Origin: Clostridia bacterium
Lineage (GTDB): Bacteria; Bacillota; Clostridia; Christensenellales; CAG-138
Reading direction: 5' to 3'
Length of the DNA stretch: 64,000 bases
NCBI GenBank assembly: GCA_017614315.1
Contig: JAGACA010000006.1
Coordinates: 62,001-126,000 of the forward strand
Every line of letters starts with the position of its first letter. The stretch's first letter is position 1. Below are positions 37,292 through 46,419 of this stretch, piece by piece. A program made the translations under genes and the position numbers. The notes under the pieces were generated by a model. It had not been told where the DNA came from. It saw nothing but the letters and a program-made list of their open reading frames with translations, and did no database searches.

Positions 37292-39307
37292 ATGGAAAAC
37301 AGTCAGATCGCAGGCGCAATGACCATCAAGCTCGACGCCGTCCTTCCTGAGTATCCGAAGTTCGAGGAAGGCAAACGCCGCGCTCCCGACAGGGGCTTCC
37401 GCCTTACCAAGTCCCAGACCGAGACCGCGCTGAGGAACGCCCTCCGCTACGTTCCCGAGGAGCTTCACGAGGCGCTCGCTCCCGAGTTCATGGAGGAGCT
37501 CAGGACGCGCGGACGCATCTATGCCTACCGTTACCGCCCCGAGGGACGCATTTACGGCAAGCCTATCGACGAGTATAAGGGCAAGTGCATAGAGGGCAAG
37601 GCGTTCCAGGTCATGATCGACAACAACCTCGATTTCGAGATCGCGCTCTATCCGTATGAGCTCGTCACCTACGGCGAGACCGGTCAGCCCTGCCAGAACT
37701 GGCTCCAGTACCGCCTGATAAAGAAATACCTCGAGGAGCTCACCGACCATCAGACCCTCGTTCTCGAGAGCGGTCATCCCGTCGGCCTCTTTCCCTCGAA
37801 GCCCGAGGCTCCCCGCGTGATACTCACGAACTCAATGATGGTCGGCATGTTCGATAATCTCGAGGACTGGGAAGTGGCGGAGGAGATGGGCGTCGCCAAC
37901 TACGGCCAGATGACCGCGGGCGGCTGGATGTACATCGGCCCGCAGGGCATAGTGCACGGCACGTTCAACACGATCCTCGGCGCGGGACGCAAGTACCTCG
38001 GGATCCCTGAGTCGGGCGACCTCACCGGCCGAGTGTTCGTTTCCTCTGGTCTCGGCGGAATGTCCGGCGCACAGCCAAAGGCGGCGAATATAGCCAACGC
38101 CGTCGGCATATTCGCGGAGGTCGACCGTTCCCGCATCGAGACCAGGTTCAACCAGGGCTGGGTCAACGTCATCTCCGACGACCTCGACGAGGTGTTCCGC
38201 CTCGCCGAAGAGCACAGGAAGAGCGGTACCACGATCTCGATCGCGTATCACGGCAATATCGTCGATCTTCTTGAGGCCGCGGTCAAGCGCAGGTTCAGGA
38301 TCGACCTTCTTTCCGATCAGACCTCCTGCCACAACGTCTATAACGGCGGCTACTGCCCCGTCGGATACACCTTCGAGCAGAGGACGGAGCTTCTGCACAC
38401 CGACCGCGCCAGGTTCCGCGAGGCGGTCAACGTGTCGCTTCGCCGTCACTTCGACGCCATCTGCGAGCTCAAGGTAGCCGGCACGTACTTCTTCGATTAC
38501 GGCAATTCCTTCATGAAGGCGGTCTATGACGCGGGCGTCAAGGAGATATCGAAGAACGGGCGCGACGAGAAGGACGGTTTCATATTCCCCTCGTACGTTG
38601 AGGATATAATGGGTCCGATGCTCTTCGACTACGGCTACGGCCCGTTCCGCTGGGTCTGTCTCTCCGGAAAGGAGTCCGACCTCATTGCGACCGACCACGC
38701 GGCCATGGACTGCATAGACCCGAACCGCCGCTTCCAGGACAGGGACAATTACAACTGGATCCGCGACGCCGAAAAGAACAAGCTCGTCGTCGGCACCCAG
38801 GCGAGGATACTGTATCAGGACGCCGAGGGCAGGACGCGCATAGCACTCCGCTTCAACCAAATGGTTCGCGAAGGCAAGATCGGCCCCGTCATGATCGGGC
38901 GCGACCACCACGACGTATCCGGCACCGACTCGCCCTTCCGCGAGACCGCGAATATCAAGGACGGCTCCAACGTAATGGCCGATATGGCGGTTCAGTGCTT
39001 CGCCGGAAACGCCGCGCGCGGCATGAGCCTCTGCGCTCTGCATAACGGAGGTGGCGTCGGCATCGGCAAGAGCATCAACGGCGGCTTCGGCCTCGTGCTC
39101 GACGGATCGGAGAGGATCGACAATATCATCCGCTCCGCAATGATGTGGGACGTCATGGGCGGCGTCGCGAGGCGCGCCTGGGCGAGGAACCCGCACTCCA
39201 TCGAAACGAGCATCGAGTACAATAAAAAGCACGGGGGAGAGGCGCATATCACCCTGCCGTATATCGTTTCCGACGAGCTAATCGCCAAGATGACGGAGGA
39301 TATGTAA
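37292..39307 (+). CDS. hutU: Urocanate hydratase
   Basis: A 671-residue urocanase that converts urocanate to imidazolonepropionate using tightly bound NAD. Motifs include NYGQMTAGGWMYIGPQGIVHGT, SSGLGGMSGAQPKAA, the active-site cysteine region DQTSCHNVYNGGYCPVG, and GGGVGIGKSINGGFG near the C terminus. The protein is longer than the classical 550-residue HutU, matching the longer variant common in Clostridia. It lies 17 bases after hutH. Confidence 0.95.
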   Translation: MENSQIAGAMTIKLDAVLPEYPKFEEGKRRAPDRGFRLTKSQTETALRNALRYVPEELHEALAPEFMEELRTRGRIYAYRYRPEGRIYGKPIDEYKGKCIEGKAFQVMIDNNLDFEIALYPYELVTYGETGQPCQNWLQYRLIKKYLEELTDHQTLVLESGHPVGLFPSKPEAPRVILTNSMMVGMFDNLEDWEVAEEMGVANYGQMTAGGWMYIGPQGIVHGTFNTILGAGRKYLGIPESGDLTGRVFVSSGLGGMSGAQPKAANIANAVGIFAEVDRSRIETRFNQGWVNVISDDLDEVFRLAEEHRKSGTTISIAYHGNIVDLLEAAVKRRFRIDLLSDQTSCHNVYNGGYCPVGYTFEQRTELLHTDRARFREAVNVSLRRHFDAICELKVAGTYFFDYGNSFMKAVYDAGVKEISKNGRDEKDGFIFPSYVEDIMGPMLFDYGYGPFRWVCLSGKESDLIATDHAAMDCIDPNRRFQDRDNYNWIRDAEKNKLVVGTQARILYQDAEGRTRIALRFNQMVREGKIGPVMIGRDHHDVSGTDSPFRETANIKDGSNVMADMAVQCFAGNAARGMSLCALHNGGGVGIGKSINGGFGLVLDGSERIDNIIRSAMMWDVMGGVARRAWARNPHSIETSIEYNKKHGGEAHITLPYIVSDELIAKMTEDM

Positions 39308-39547
39308 TTGAAGACCGGGAAGGATGACAAAACGGATCTTGACGGATTCTTTGATCCGACAGCTTCGAACGCCGTCCTTCATATCCACGGTTTTTCGGGC
39401 GGCGCCGTATTCATAAGCGACGTTAATAGATATGCCGAAGGTCATTCGACCTTCCGTACCGAAGAGGATCCTCCGCTCGGCGCGGACGATAATAAACCCG
39501 TTTTTTGAACTTAAACGCAAAAACTTATTTAAGGAGATATAACCACC
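39308..39547 (+). other. hutU-ftcD intergenic region
   Basis: A 240-base gap inside an otherwise tight operon. It holds a hairpin GAAGGTC-ATTC-GACCTTC (39437-39454) without a T run. A 66-codon frame from TTG 39308 ends at 39508, but it has no ribosome binding site and no recognisable family. I see no promoter. Confidence 0.4.
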
Positions 39548-40474
39548 ATGGCAAAGATCATCGAATGCGTACCCAACATTTCCGAGGGCAGGAATCACGA
39601 GGTCATCGAGGCCTGCGTAGACCAGATCCGGAACACCGCCGGCGTTACTCTTCTCGACTATTCCTCCGACGCGAGCCATAACCGCAGCGTCATCACCTTC
39701 ATGGGCGATCCCGAGGGCGTCATGAACGCCGCCGTGGCTCTTGCGAAAAAGGCCGCGGAGCTCATCGACCTCAACCATCATACCGGCGAGCATCCCCGCA
39801 TGGGCGCCGTCGACGTATGTCCGCTCATCCCGCTCAAGGACTGCACCAAGGAGGAGACCGTCGAGTACTCCAAGACGCTCGGTCAGCGCATCTGGGAGGA
39901 GGCCGGCGTTCCCGTGTTCCTCTATGAGGATTCCGCCTCCGCTCCTCACCGCGTGAACCTTGCCGACATCAGGAAGGGACAGTTCGAGGGCATGCCCGAA
40001 AAGGTCCAGGATCCCATGTGGACGCCCGATTTCGGCGGCGCGTTCTGCCATCCGACCGCCGGCTGCACCGCCGTCGGCTGCCGTATGCCCCTTGTCGCGT
40101 TCAATATCAATCTTTCGACCGATAACGTCGAGATAGCCAAGTCCATCGCGAAGATCATCCGCCGCAAGAACGGCGGCTTCGACTGCGTCAAGTCCAACGG
40201 CTTCCTCATCGAGGTCCCCGCCGACGAGGAAAAGGGCGTCCCCGCGAGGAAATACGCGCAGGTATCCATCAATATGACCGATTTCAACCGCACCCCGCTT
40301 TACAGGGTCGTCGAGGTCACCAAGGCCGAGGCGAGGCGCTGGGGCGTATGGGTGACCGGCACCGAGATCGTCGGCCTTACCCCGATGCGGGCGCTGATCG
40401 ACTCCGCGGAGTATTACCTCCAGATCGAAAACTTCGATTTCGATAAGCAGGTAATCGAAAACTACATGCTCTGA
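39548..40474 (+). CDS. ftcD: Glutamate formimidoyltransferase
   Basis: A 308-residue enzyme that moves the formimino group of N-formimino-glutamate to tetrahydrofolate, releasing glutamate. It matches the FTCD N-terminal transferase (ECVPNISEGRNHEVIEAC, YSSDASHNRSVITFMG, HTGEHPRMGAVDVCPLIPL). The cyclodeaminase activity is on a separate gene (fchA) two genes on, unlike the fused vertebrate enzyme. AAGGAG precedes the ATG. Confidence 0.96.
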   Translation: MAKIIECVPNISEGRNHEVIEACVDQIRNTAGVTLLDYSSDASHNRSVITFMGDPEGVMNAAVALAKKAAELIDLNHHTGEHPRMGAVDVCPLIPLKDCTKEETVEYSKTLGQRIWEEAGVPVFLYEDSASAPHRVNLADIRKGQFEGMPEKVQDPMWTPDFGGAFCHPTAGCTAVGCRMPLVAFNINLSTDNVEIAKSIAKIIRRKNGGFDCVKSNGFLIEVPADEEKGVPARKYAQVSINMTDFNRTPLYRVVEVTKAEARRWGVWVTGTEIVGLTPMRALIDSAEYYLQIENFDFDKQVIENYML

Positions 40475-41703
40475 TGGCTATGCTCCTTATAAAAAACATA
40501 GGCGTTCTTGCGACCGCTGTGGGCAATAATGCTCACGGCGGCGCGGCGCAGCATAACGGCGTGCGTCTTATTCGGGACGCCGCCGTTCTTATTAACGGCG
40601 ACGCCATCGTGCGCGTTTGCGAAAACGGCGAAGCGCCCGAGTGCGACAACGTGATCGACGCGGGGGGCAGGCTCGTAACAGCCGGCCTCGTCGACGCGCA
40701 TACGCATCTCATTTTCGGCGGCTGGCGTCAGCACGAGGTGCCGTTAAAGCTCCGCGGCGCGGGATATCTCGAGATACTGAAGGCCGGCGGAGGCATACTG
40801 AACACGCTTACCGCCACGAGGAAAGCGACGGAGGACGAGCTTTACGAAAGGGCCGAAAAGGCGCTTAACGAAATGCTCCTTTCCGGCGTGACGACCGTCG
40901 AGGCAAAGTCCGGCTACGGGCTCGACGTCGAGAACGAGCTCAAGCAGCTCCGCGTGATCAGAAGGCTCGCGAACGAGGGCGGCTTCAGCGTCGTCCCGAC
41001 TTTCATGGCCGCGCACGCCGTACCTCCCGAATTCAAGGGCGACCCCGACGGCTATATCGAATTCATAATCACCGAGATCCTGCCGAAGGTCGCGGATGAG
41101 GAACTCTGCGAGTTCGTCGACGTGTTCTGCGAAACGGGCGTTTTCGATGTGACCCAGAGCCGTAAGATGCTCGAATTTGCAAGCATATACGGCTTCAAGA
41201 CCAAGATCCACGCCGACGAGATCAACGCGATAGGCGGCTCGGTGCTCGCGGGCGAGATCGGCGCCGTCAGCGCGGAGCATCTCATAGCGATAGACGGCGC
41301 GGGCATAAGCTCCATGGCAAAGGGCGGCGTCATCGCTTGTCTGCTTCCCGGGACGAGCCTGTATCTCAATAAGGATTTCGCTCCCGCAAGGAAGATGATA
41401 GAGGCGGGCGTGCCCGTCGCGATTTGCACGGACTTCAATCCCGGCTCCTGCCCGAGCTCGAATCTCCAGCTCTGCATGAACCTCGGCTACCTTAAATACC
41501 GCATGACGCCGGAAGAGGTGCTCACCGCTGTCACGCTCAACGCCGCCTGTGCCGTTGACCGCGGCGACACGATCGGCACAGTTGAGGCCGGCAAGCAGGC
41601 TGATCTCGTCATATGGGACGCCGAAGACCTTGACTACCTCGTTTACAGAATGGGATCCAATTTAGCAAAAACCGTTATCAGGAAAGGAAAAATCGTAAAA
41701 TGA
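40474..41703 (+). CDS. hutI: Imidazolonepropionase
   Basis: A 409-residue amidohydrolase that opens imidazolone-5-propionate to N-formimino-L-glutamate. Metal ligands are in VDAHTHLIFGGWRQHE, and further motifs are TTVEAKSGYGLDVENELKQLRV, FMAAHAVPPEF, KIHADEIN and ICTDFNPGSCPSSNLQL. Its start overlaps the ftcD stop by one base and its stop overlaps fchA. Confidence 0.97.
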   Translation: MAMLLIKNIGVLATAVGNNAHGGAAQHNGVRLIRDAAVLINGDAIVRVCENGEAPECDNVIDAGGRLVTAGLVDAHTHLIFGGWRQHEVPLKLRGAGYLEILKAGGGILNTLTATRKATEDELYERAEKALNEMLLSGVTTVEAKSGYGLDVENELKQLRVIRRLANEGGFSVVPTFMAAHAVPPEFKGDPDGYIEFIITEILPKVADEELCEFVDVFCETGVFDVTQSRKMLEFASIYGFKTKIHADEINAIGGSVLAGEIGAVSAEHLIAIDGAGISSMAKGGVIACLLPGTSLYLNKDFAPARKMIEAGVPVAICTDFNPGSCPSSNLQLCMNLGYLKYRMTPEEVLTAVTLNAACAVDRGDTIGTVEAGKQADLVIWDAEDLDYLVYRMGSNLAKTVIRKGKIVK

Positions 41704-42326
41704 AACTCACGGAAATGACAGTTAACGATTACCTCGAGCTTGTTGCCTCCGACGCGCCGGCTCCCGGCGGCGGAAGCGCTTCCGCTCTCGTCGGCGCGCA
41801 GGGCGTAGGCCTCTTCACAATGGTCGCGGGGCTTACCCTCGGCAGGAAGAAATACGTCGATTTCACCGATAACTGCAACGGGATAATCACGGAGGGGATT
41901 CCCGTGCAGAAGGAGCTCATCGCTCAGATCGACCGCGATACCGACGCTTATAACCTTATCTCCGACGCGTTCAAGATGCCCAAGGAGACCGACGAGGAGA
42001 AGGCCGCCCGCAAAGAGGCGATCAGGCAGGCTACCATCGTAGCGACGAACGCCCCGCTCTATACGCTCGAGCTTTGCCATAAGGGCATGGAGTTCGGCAA
42101 GAAGCTCATCGGCAAGTTCAACACCAACTGCGCCTCCGATCTCGGCGTCGGCGCGCTGAACGTAAAGGCCGCCGCTCACGGCGCGTGGATGAACGTCCTC
42201 ATCAACGTAACCGGCCTTGACGAGGCCTTGGCCGCCGATTACAGGGCGAAGGGGCAGAAGCTCGTCGACGAGATCGACGCGGGCTTCGAACTCATCTATA
42301 ACGAAGCGATGCAGTATATGCAGTAA
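41700..42326 (+). CDS. fchA: Formimidotetrahydrofolate cyclodeaminase
   Basis: A 208-residue helical protein of the cyclodeaminase/cyclohydrolase family (APAPGGGSASALVGAQGVGL, MVAGLTLGRKKY, GKFNTNCASDLGVGALN). It turns formimino-THF into methenyl-THF and ammonia and can assist methenyl-THF hydrolysis. Its start overlaps the hutI stop (ATGA), so it is translationally coupled. It completes the histidine to glutamate route. Confidence 0.95.
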   Translation: MKLTEMTVNDYLELVASDAPAPGGGSASALVGAQGVGLFTMVAGLTLGRKKYVDFTDNCNGIITEGIPVQKELIAQIDRDTDAYNLISDAFKMPKETDEEKAARKEAIRQATIVATNAPLYTLELCHKGMEFGKKLIGKFNTNCASDLGVGALNVKAAAHGAWMNVLINVTGLDEALAADYRAKGQKLVDEIDAGFELIYNEAMQYMQ

Positions 42327-42362
42327 CGCCTCCGGCTCATCGTCGGGGCTTAAGGAAAGACC

Positions 42363-43253
42363 ATGAAACGAGCCCTTATAATAATACTTGCGGTTTTGAC
42401 GGCGCTTGCCTCGTTCGGATGCGTTCACACGGATCCGACCGTCGAAGCGCCCACGAACGCGCCGACGGAGGTCCCGACCGCTGTGCCGACCGCCGTTCCC
42501 ACGGCGGAGACGACGCCCGTTTCGACTTTGGTTCCGACGGAAGCGCCGACGGAGGCGATCACTCCCGAGCCAACCGAGACGCCCACAGAGGCTCCGACGC
42601 CGACCCCCACTCCGACGCCAACTCCGCGTCCCACCGCGACGCCCACTCCGCGCCCTACGGCCACGCCGAAGCCATCGTCGAACCCGACCGAGGGGCCTTC
42701 GTACGACACCGTCTATCTCGGCAACTCGATTATACAGAGCCTTTACGAATACGGCCTGATCACCGACAGCTTCTTCCTGACGGCGGTCGGTCTGAACGTG
42801 AACACGATCTATACGAAAGAAGACGACAACGGGACGATCCTCATCGACCTTTTGAACGGCAGATCGTATAAGAAGGCCATATTCAATTTCGGCATAAACG
42901 AGGTCGGCTGGCCGAGCCAGTCCACGTTCATATCGAGATATAAGAACCTCATCATCGACGTCAAGCAGAGGCTCCCGGAAGGGCTCGCAGTCTACGTCCT
43001 CGCGATCACTCCGGTGACCAAGAGGTACTCCAACGGAAAGGGACAGGAGAACGGCATAACGATCGAGCACATAAGGGCAACGAACGAGATGATAAAGGCC
43101 ATGTGCGAGGAGGTCGGAGCCGTATTTGTCGATAATCCCGCCGAGTTCTTCGACAGCGAGGGCTATCTCCCCTCAGACGCGTCCTCCGACGGAGTACACC
43201 CGAAGATAGCGTACCTCCGTATCTGGAAGGAACATATTCTGAGCCACACATAA
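42363..43253 (+). CDS. SGNH/GDSL-hydrolase-fold lipoprotein with Pro/Thr-rich stalk
   Basis: A 296-residue protein. The lipoprotein signal ends ASFGC (C20). A 95-residue stalk of PTEAPT, PTPTPTP and RPTATP repeats follows, then an SGNH hydrolase domain (about 118-296). Block I is YLGNSII (Asn in place of the usual Asp of GDS), block III is FNFGINEVGW, and block V SDGVHPK carries the Asp-His pair. It may deacylate surface glycans or lipids. It follows fchA by 36 bases but has no evident link with histidine use. Confidence 0.8.
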   Translation: MKRALIIILAVLTALASFGCVHTDPTVEAPTNAPTEVPTAVPTAVPTAETTPVSTLVPTEAPTEAITPEPTETPTEAPTPTPTPTPTPRPTATPTPRPTATPKPSSNPTEGPSYDTVYLGNSIIQSLYEYGLITDSFFLTAVGLNVNTIYTKEDDNGTILIDLLNGRSYKKAIFNFGINEVGWPSQSTFISRYKNLIIDVKQRLPEGLAVYVLAITPVTKRYSNGKGQENGITIEHIRATNEMIKAMCEEVGAVFVDNPAEFFDSEGYLPSDASSDGVHPKIAYLRIWKEHILSHT

Positions 43254-43284
43254 TCAAAACCACCCGTTAAACGGGTGGTTTTGA
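43254..43284. terminator. Bidirectional terminator between the SGNH gene and folD
   Basis: TCAAAACCACCCGT (43254-43267) and ACGGGTGGTTTTGA (43271-43284), a 14-bp perfect stem with a 3-base loop. Confidence 0.9.
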
Positions 43285-44139
43285 TCACTTCGCGCTTCTT
43301 GCAGCCGCTTCCGCGACATGACGCATGAGCACGCTCGTCGTTACGCTCCCGACGCCTCCCGGCACGGGGGTGATTCTTTCGACCGCGCCCTCGACGGCGT
43401 CAAGATCGACGTCGCCGACTATCTTTTGCTTCTCTTCGCTCCAGTTGATGCCAACGTCGATAACGGTCTGACCCTCGCGGACGAAGTCCTTTGTGACCAT
43501 GCCGGCGGAGCCCGCAGCGGCGACAATTATATCCGCCCTGCGCGCGATACCGGCGACGTCCTTCGTCCTCGTATGGCATACGGTGACGGTGGCGTTCTTC
43601 TTGATCAGCATCATCGCGACAGGCTTGCCGATAACGAGGCTCCTGCCGATGACGGCGACGTTTTTGCCCGTAAGATCGATACCGTAATGATCGATCAGCT
43701 CGATCACCGCCTGCGCCGTGCAGGGCGGGAACCCGAGGGGCTTCTGCGCGTAAACGCCCGCCATGGATAGATCGGTAACGCCGTCCATATCCTTTTCGGG
43801 GACGAGCGCGTTGCATACCCGCGCCTCGTTGATATGGCGGGGGAGGGGACGGAACATGAGCACGCCGTGAACGGAGCCGTCGCGGTCGATATCCTCGATG
43901 GCGGAAACGAGCTCTTTCTCGGAAACGTCGGCAGGGAATACCTTTTTCTTTATCTCGACGCCGACGGCGAGCGCGCGCTTTACCGCTCCGTTTTCATACG
44001 AAAGATCGTCGGGTCTCTCGCCCACGCGCACGATACAAAGCGTCGGAACTATTCCTCTCGCCTTAAGGTCGTTCACTATTTCGACCGTTTTCTCATTCAG
44101 CGCGGCGGCGACCGCGCCGCCCTTAAGAAGCTCTGCCAT
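43285..44139 (-). CDS. folD: FolD-family methylenetetrahydrofolate dehydrogenase (variant active site)
   Basis: A 284-residue FolD. The Rossmann NADP site is clear (VIGRSLVIGKPVAMMLIKKNATVTVCHTRT) as are KDMDGVTDL and PVPGGVGSVTTSVLM. The substrate site differs from bifunctional FolD. The YxxxK motif reads YENGA, so the catalytic Lys (E. coli K54) is Ala. The VQLPLP motif reads MFRPLP, so the Gln (Q98) is Phe. It may therefore be a dehydrogenase with little cyclohydrolase activity. It lies three bases after the cyuA-like gene. Confidence 0.88.
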   Translation of the reverse strand: MAELLKGGAVAAALNEKTVEIVNDLKARGIVPTLCIVRVGERPDDLSYENGAVKRALAVGVEIKKKVFPADVSEKELVSAIEDIDRDGSVHGVLMFRPLPRHINEARVCNALVPEKDMDGVTDLSMAGVYAQKPLGFPPCTAQAVIELIDHYGIDLTGKNVAVIGRSLVIGKPVAMMLIKKNATVTVCHTRTKDVAGIARRADIIVAAAGSAGMVTKDFVREGQTVIDVGINWSEEKQKIVGDVDLDAVEGAVERITPVPGGVGSVTTSVLMRHVAEAAARSAK

Positions 44140-44142
44140 ATG

Positions 44143-45438
44143 TCACTCCGTAATACTGCTGCTCGTCTGGAGCATTATCTTCAGGATCTCGCGGTCGGTC
44201 TCGCGCATGCCGTCCTTACCGAGGCGGCCGACGTTCGCGATCGTGTTCTCGACGCCCTTTGAGATGATGCCGTCGCCGCCCTGGAACTCCATGCCGCGCA
44301 CATACATCTGATAACCGAGTATGCCCGCGTCGACAGCGGAGGCGATCTTCGCCGCGCAGCTCGGCTTCGCGCCGTCGCAGACTATGCCGCTGACGATCGC
44401 GAGCGAATTGACGAGGGTATGCGCCACAACGTCAAATCCTCCGCCTAAAAGGTACGCAATTCCCGCGCCGGCGCCGCAGCCCGCGTTGACTGCGCCGCAG
44501 AAGGCGGAAAGGCGGCCGATCCAGGTCTTCTGATGGATCGTTACGAGATTCGACACGCAGAGCGCGCGGAGGAGCCTGTCCTCGTCCATGTCGTATTCAC
44601 GGGCATAGACGATGACGGGCAGCGATGCCGCCATGCCCTGATTGCCCGAGCCGGACACGATTATGACCGGCATCTCGCAGCCGCTCATCCTCGCGTCGGA
44701 CCCCGCGGCGGCCATGGCCTTGGCGCGGATCTTCACGTCATACCCGTAGACGTCCAGGAGTATGCGTCCGACCCTTGCGCCCCAGTTGCCGCGTATGCCC
44801 TCGTTCGCTATAGCGGTGTTGTAATCGATCTGACGGGTGAGCACGTCGCGAACGTCGTCAAGCTCGACCGTGTCGGCAAAATCGACGATGTCCTTGATCG
44901 TGAGCAGACCGCGGTCGGTAAGACCCTGAGAGCTGATCTCGATCTCGGGAGCCTCGAATATGGTCTCGCCGTTTCGCTGTATCAGAACGACGTTAGTGTG
45001 ATAATCCTTTATGCGGAGCCTTGAAAAATCGCTTCCCGCGTGAAGGGTGATGTCGATATCGAAGATGGCCTCGTCGGCGGACGGCCTTACTATCATCGGC
45101 ACGGACTGCATGAACGCCTTTATCCTGGGCTTATCCTCGTCCCTGACGGCGGCGAGCACCTCGAGCACCATATCGGCATTGCCGACGGCGATACCCGCGG
45201 CGGCCGCGGCCTCGATGCCCTTAAGCCCTCCGGTATTGGGAACTATGACGGACTTTACGTTCTTGATTATGTTGCCGCTGACCGTGATCTCGACGCGGTC
45301 GGGCATACTGCCGAGGACCGATCTCGCCTTTGCCGCGGCAAAGGCGATGGCTATGGGCTCGGTACAGCCCATGGCGGGGACGAGTTCCTCTTTCAGTATG
45401 TCGATATATGCCTGATAGCATTTGTCGGAAGGAAGCAT
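44143..45438 (-). CDS. cyuA: CyuA/UPF0597-family L-cysteine desulfidase (serine dehydratase-like)
   Basis: A 431-residue protein of the UPF0597/YhaM family. LVPAMGCTEPIAIAFAAAKAR starts the domain, with conserved cysteines also in MSGCEMPVIIVSGSGNQGM, FCGAVNAGCGAGAGIAYLLGG and VCDGAKPSCAAKIAS; these fit the [4Fe-4S] site of iron-sulfur serine/cysteine dehydratases. The likely reaction is cysteine to pyruvate, ammonia and sulfide. It heads an operon with folD and is divergent from a GntR regulator that probably controls it. Confidence 0.85.
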   Translation of the reverse strand: MLPSDKCYQAYIDILKEELVPAMGCTEPIAIAFAAAKARSVLGSMPDRVEITVSGNIIKNVKSVIVPNTGGLKGIEAAAAAGIAVGNADMVLEVLAAVRDEDKPRIKAFMQSVPMIVRPSADEAIFDIDITLHAGSDFSRLRIKDYHTNVVLIQRNGETIFEAPEIEISSQGLTDRGLLTIKDIVDFADTVELDDVRDVLTRQIDYNTAIANEGIRGNWGARVGRILLDVYGYDVKIRAKAMAAAGSDARMSGCEMPVIIVSGSGNQGMAASLPVIVYAREYDMDEDRLLRALCVSNLVTIHQKTWIGRLSAFCGAVNAGCGAGAGIAYLLGGGFDVVAHTLVNSLAIVSGIVCDGAKPSCAAKIASAVDAGILGYQMYVRGMEFQGGDGIISKGVENTIANVGRLGKDGMRETDREILKIMLQTSSSITE

Positions 45439-45472
45439 GCGAAGACTCCTTACATTGAATGGATAAAATACC

Positions 45473-45508
45473 GTATAGTATTATACATTAAACGGCGTAT
45501 CATTTCAA
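45473..45508 (-). promoter_or_regulatory. Promoter of cyuA-folD with overlapping dyad
   Basis: Reverse strand TTGAAA (45503-45508) and TATAAT (45480-45485), 17 bases apart. The dyad GTATA-N4-TATAC (45473-45486) covers the -10 and is a candidate site for the divergent GntR regulator. Confidence 0.65.
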
Positions 45509-45593
45509 TAACGGACGTCTGTTTTTATTTCTGCCGTCGGATGCGGGAATCGACAAAAAGCCCCGCGATCATTAAAATCTTTACCGCCGATTG

Positions 45594-45622
45594 TTGACAA
45601 ACAAAACCAAATCGGCTATAAT
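45594..45622 (+). promoter_or_regulatory. Sigma-A promoter of the gntR gene
   Basis: TTGACA (45594-45599) and TATAAT (45617-45622), 17 bases apart. GGGCTA...TAGCCC (45636-45657) follows in the leader and may be an operator or hairpin. Confidence 0.8.
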
Positions 45623-45681
45623 ATATACCGAATATGGGCTAATGAAAAGCATAGCCCGAAATACTTACGGGAGATTTGTTT

Positions 45682-46359
45682 ATGAGTACACAGCTTAAAG
45701 ACATTGCAGATGAAATGCATCAGAAATCAATGGCGGCAAGGGACTGGGTCTTCCAGGTCATCCGTACCGCTATTATCCGCGGTGTCCTGCCGGGCGGCAT
45801 GCCTCTTCGCCAGGATGAGATCTCCGCACAACTTTCCGTCAGCCATATTCCGGTAAGGGAAGCGTTCCGTCAGCTCGACGCGCAGGGCCTTGTCCGCATC
45901 TATCCGAACAGGGGCGCCGTCGTTACAAAGCTCACCAAGGACGAGCTTGAAAACGCCATGGATACCCGCATCATCCTCGAGCTCGGCGCCATCCGCATGG
46001 CCGTTCCTCATATGACGAACGAGACCATCGAAAAGGCCGAGGCCATACTCAAACAGGCCGAGGGCGAACAGGATCCCAACAAGCTTGAGGATCTCAACCT
46101 CGATTTCCACAAGGCTCTCTATGAGGCCGCCGGCAATCCCTACATCCTGCAGCTGATCGAACAGCTGCACGCCAATGTCGACAGGTACATCAGGCCGTAT
46201 TATACTCCCTCCGAAGCCTACGCGCAGACGGTCGGCGAGCATAAGAACCTCATCGAAGCCTGCAAGAATAAGGACGTCGAGTATGCCTGCGCGATACTGC
46301 GCACCCACCTTGAAAGGACCAAGGTCCTCTCCATGAACTCCCCGCTCCTTGCTGTCTGA
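45682..46359 (+). CDS. GntR-family regulator, FCD (FadR-like) subfamily
   Basis: A 225-residue regulator. The ATG at 45682 follows GGGAG. The winged helix (about 20-85) reads VFQVIRTAIIRGVLPGG, LRQDEISAQLSVSHIPVREAFRQLDAQGLV. The FCD ligand domain (about 90-220) includes RIILELGAIRMAV, DLNLDFHKALYEAAGNPYI and EHKNLIEACKNKD, where Asp/His residues usually bind a metal and an organic acid. Being divergent from cyuA-folD suggests it controls that operon. Confidence 0.9.
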   Translation: MSTQLKDIADEMHQKSMAARDWVFQVIRTAIIRGVLPGGMPLRQDEISAQLSVSHIPVREAFRQLDAQGLVRIYPNRGAVVTKLTKDELENAMDTRIILELGAIRMAVPHMTNETIEKAEAILKQAEGEQDPNKLEDLNLDFHKALYEAAGNPYILQLIEQLHANVDRYIRPYYTPSEAYAQTVGEHKNLIEACKNKDVEYACAILRTHLERTKVLSMNSPLLAV

Positions 46360-46375
46360 TGCTTGAATAAAACAA

Positions 46376-46407
46376 AAAAGCTCCGTCCGGAACAGGACGG
46401 AGCTTTT
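46376..46407. terminator. Bidirectional terminator between gntR and trkH
   Basis: AAAAGCTCCGTCC (46376-46388) and GGACGGAGCTTTT (46395-46407), 13-bp perfect stem. Confidence 0.9.
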
Positions 46408-46419
46408 ATTATCCGAAAA

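Noticed and set aside
39308..39508. 66-codon frame between hutU and ftcD
   Set aside because: TTG start with no ribosome binding site, no homology and composition like non-coding DNA.
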